A DNA stretch of 6,682 bases. Origin: Thermotogae bacterium. GTDB taxonomy: Bacteria > Thermotogota > Thermotogae > B3-G13. Below, one piece after another: positions 6,443 through 6,682 of the stretch. The notes under the pieces were generated by a model. It saw only the letters and a list, made by a program, of their open reading frames with translations. It did not search any database and had not been told where the DNA came from. A program made the translations under genes and the position numbers. Every line of letters begins with the position of its first letter. Positions within the stretch are counted from its first letter, which is position 1. The stretch covers positions 1 through 6,682 of the forward strand of contig WFSK01000239.1 in NCBI GenBank assembly GCA_015486095.1. Direction: 5' to 3'.

Positions 6443-6464
6443 GTTCACATCAGCGATGCACACC
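6443..6464 (+). repeat. Interspersed repeat unit 5, partial
   Basis: These 22 bases match the GTTCACATTGACGACGCACATC core of unit 1 (69-90 after aligning on GTTCAC) at about 17 of 22 sites. The CAAGATATACCTCC tail is missing. It pairs with unit 3 as an inverted repeat. Confidence 0.5.
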
Positions 6465-6521
6465 GCTAAATTCTATGAGGTAGGAGGTATATCTTGATGT
6501 GCATCGTTAGTGTAAGTGAAC
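6443..6521. repeat. Inverted repeat formed by units 5 and 3
   Basis: GTTCAC (6443-6448) pairs with GTGAAC (6516-6521), and CGATGCACA (6454-6462) pairs with TGTGCATCG (6498-6506). Imperfect pairing lies between, around a 35-nt loop that contains TAGGAGGTATATC. It could fold as a hairpin in RNA or as a cruciform, but may simply reflect two copies of the repeat in opposite orientation. Confidence 0.65.
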
Positions 6522-6532
6522 ATGTTGCTCGA
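6479..6532 (-). repeat. Interspersed repeat unit 3, close copy of unit 1 in opposite orientation
   Basis: The reverse complement aligns without gaps to 51-104: 46 of 54 identical by hand count, including CGAGCAACATGTTC (14 of 14) and GATATACCTCCTACC (15 of 15). Seven of the eight differences are transitions, suggesting an old duplicated sequence that has decayed or been conserved. Read on the plus strand it contains TAGGAGGTATATCTTGATG, which resembles a Shine-Dalgarno and start codon. Confidence 0.8.
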
Positions 6533-6603
6533 CTCCACTATTTCTTTTTCAGTAAACCACTATCGTTGTTGAGAGGCTGTTATGAGACTCATATAGCAAA
6601 TGA

Positions 6604-6674
6604 GGTAGGGAAGCATGTCTTGATGTGCGAGTGCTGTGAACGGTTGCGAAGCTGGAAGAAGATAGCATATTGGT
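6604..6674 (-). repeat. Interspersed repeat unit 2, diverged, opposite orientation to unit 1
   Basis: The reverse complement starts ACCAATATGCTA, identical over 12 bases to the start of unit 1, then has GTTCACAG, CTCGCACATCAAGA and CTTCCCTACC in the same order as unit 1, at 71 bp against 75 bp. It confirms that the family's full unit is at least 70-75 bp. The stretch 6533-6603 between units 3 and 2 shows no gene; it holds a small palindrome ATGAGACTCAT (6582-6592). Confidence 0.65.
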
Positions 6675-6682
6675 GAGAAACA

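Noticed and set aside
6131..6463. 110-residue minus-strand frame overlapping the aminotransferase start
   Set aside because: It overlaps a secure gene in another frame and runs through the promoter and repeats; composition is unlike a protein.
6494..6676. 60-residue plus-strand frame
   Set aside because: It is made largely of two diverged repeat copies and has no recognisable protein features; copies differ by indels.
6331..6682. CRISPR array
   Set aside because: Units vary in length and sequence, occur in both orientations and have no regular spacing or unique spacers; no cas genes.
6331..6682. Insertion sequence or MITE
   Set aside because: No transposase, no clear target-site duplication and no defined terminal inverted repeats; a MITE origin remains possible but unsupported.
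6331..6682. tRNA or other known RNA gene
   Set aside because: No cloverleaf arms, no TTCGANTC-type T loop and no CCA end could be found on either strand.

Overview
The window reads as bacterial chromosome, most likely from an anaerobe and plausibly a thermophile. Five minus-strand genes form one tight operon for serine metabolism and pyridine-nucleotide/ferredoxin balancing. A bacterial S20 ribosomal protein gene converges on it. Bacterial S20, sigma-70-like promoter elements and strong Shine-Dalgarno sites argue against an archaeon. The electron-bifurcating NfnAB pair is typical of anaerobes such as Thermotogota, Clostridia and many uncultivated lineages. I cannot assign a phylum from sequence alone.

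Layout. Positions 1-107 hold copies of a diverged interspersed repeat. Positions 111-248 hold the rpsT promoter and leader, followed by rpsT (249-524, +). A strong bidirectional hairpin terminator (554-593) separates rpsT from the convergent operon. Reading right to left on the minus strand, the operon is: class V aminotransferase (6270-5128), short-form serA (5126-4194), a DUF1015 protein (4192-2858), nfnA (2853-2011) and nfnB/gltA-like (2009-600). Intergenic gaps are 1, 1, 4 and 1 nt, so the genes are almost certainly cotranscribed and translationally coupled. Positions 6271-6330 carry the likely operon promoter and leader. Positions 6331-6682 carry no convincing gene but at least five diverged copies of the repeat seen at the left end, in both orientations and forming large inverted repeats.

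How the genes may work together. SerA interconverts 3-phosphoglycerate and 3-phosphohydroxypyruvate with NAD(H). The class V aminotransferase is of the serine-pyruvate/alanine-glyoxylate type and could interconvert 3-phosphohydroxypyruvate and phosphoserine, as relatives do in Methanococcales. The DUF1015 protein carries a DGHHR motif reminiscent of the ParB-like fold in which free-serine kinases are found. If it phosphorylates serine, the first three genes would be a complete reversible serine-phosphoserine-3-phosphoglycerate route. NfnAB would then handle the NADH/NADPH/reduced-ferredoxin balance. The NfnAB and SerA calls are strong; the serine-kinase role is a hypothesis.

The best candidates for something new are the DUF1015 protein in this context and the repeat family that bounds both ends of the window.
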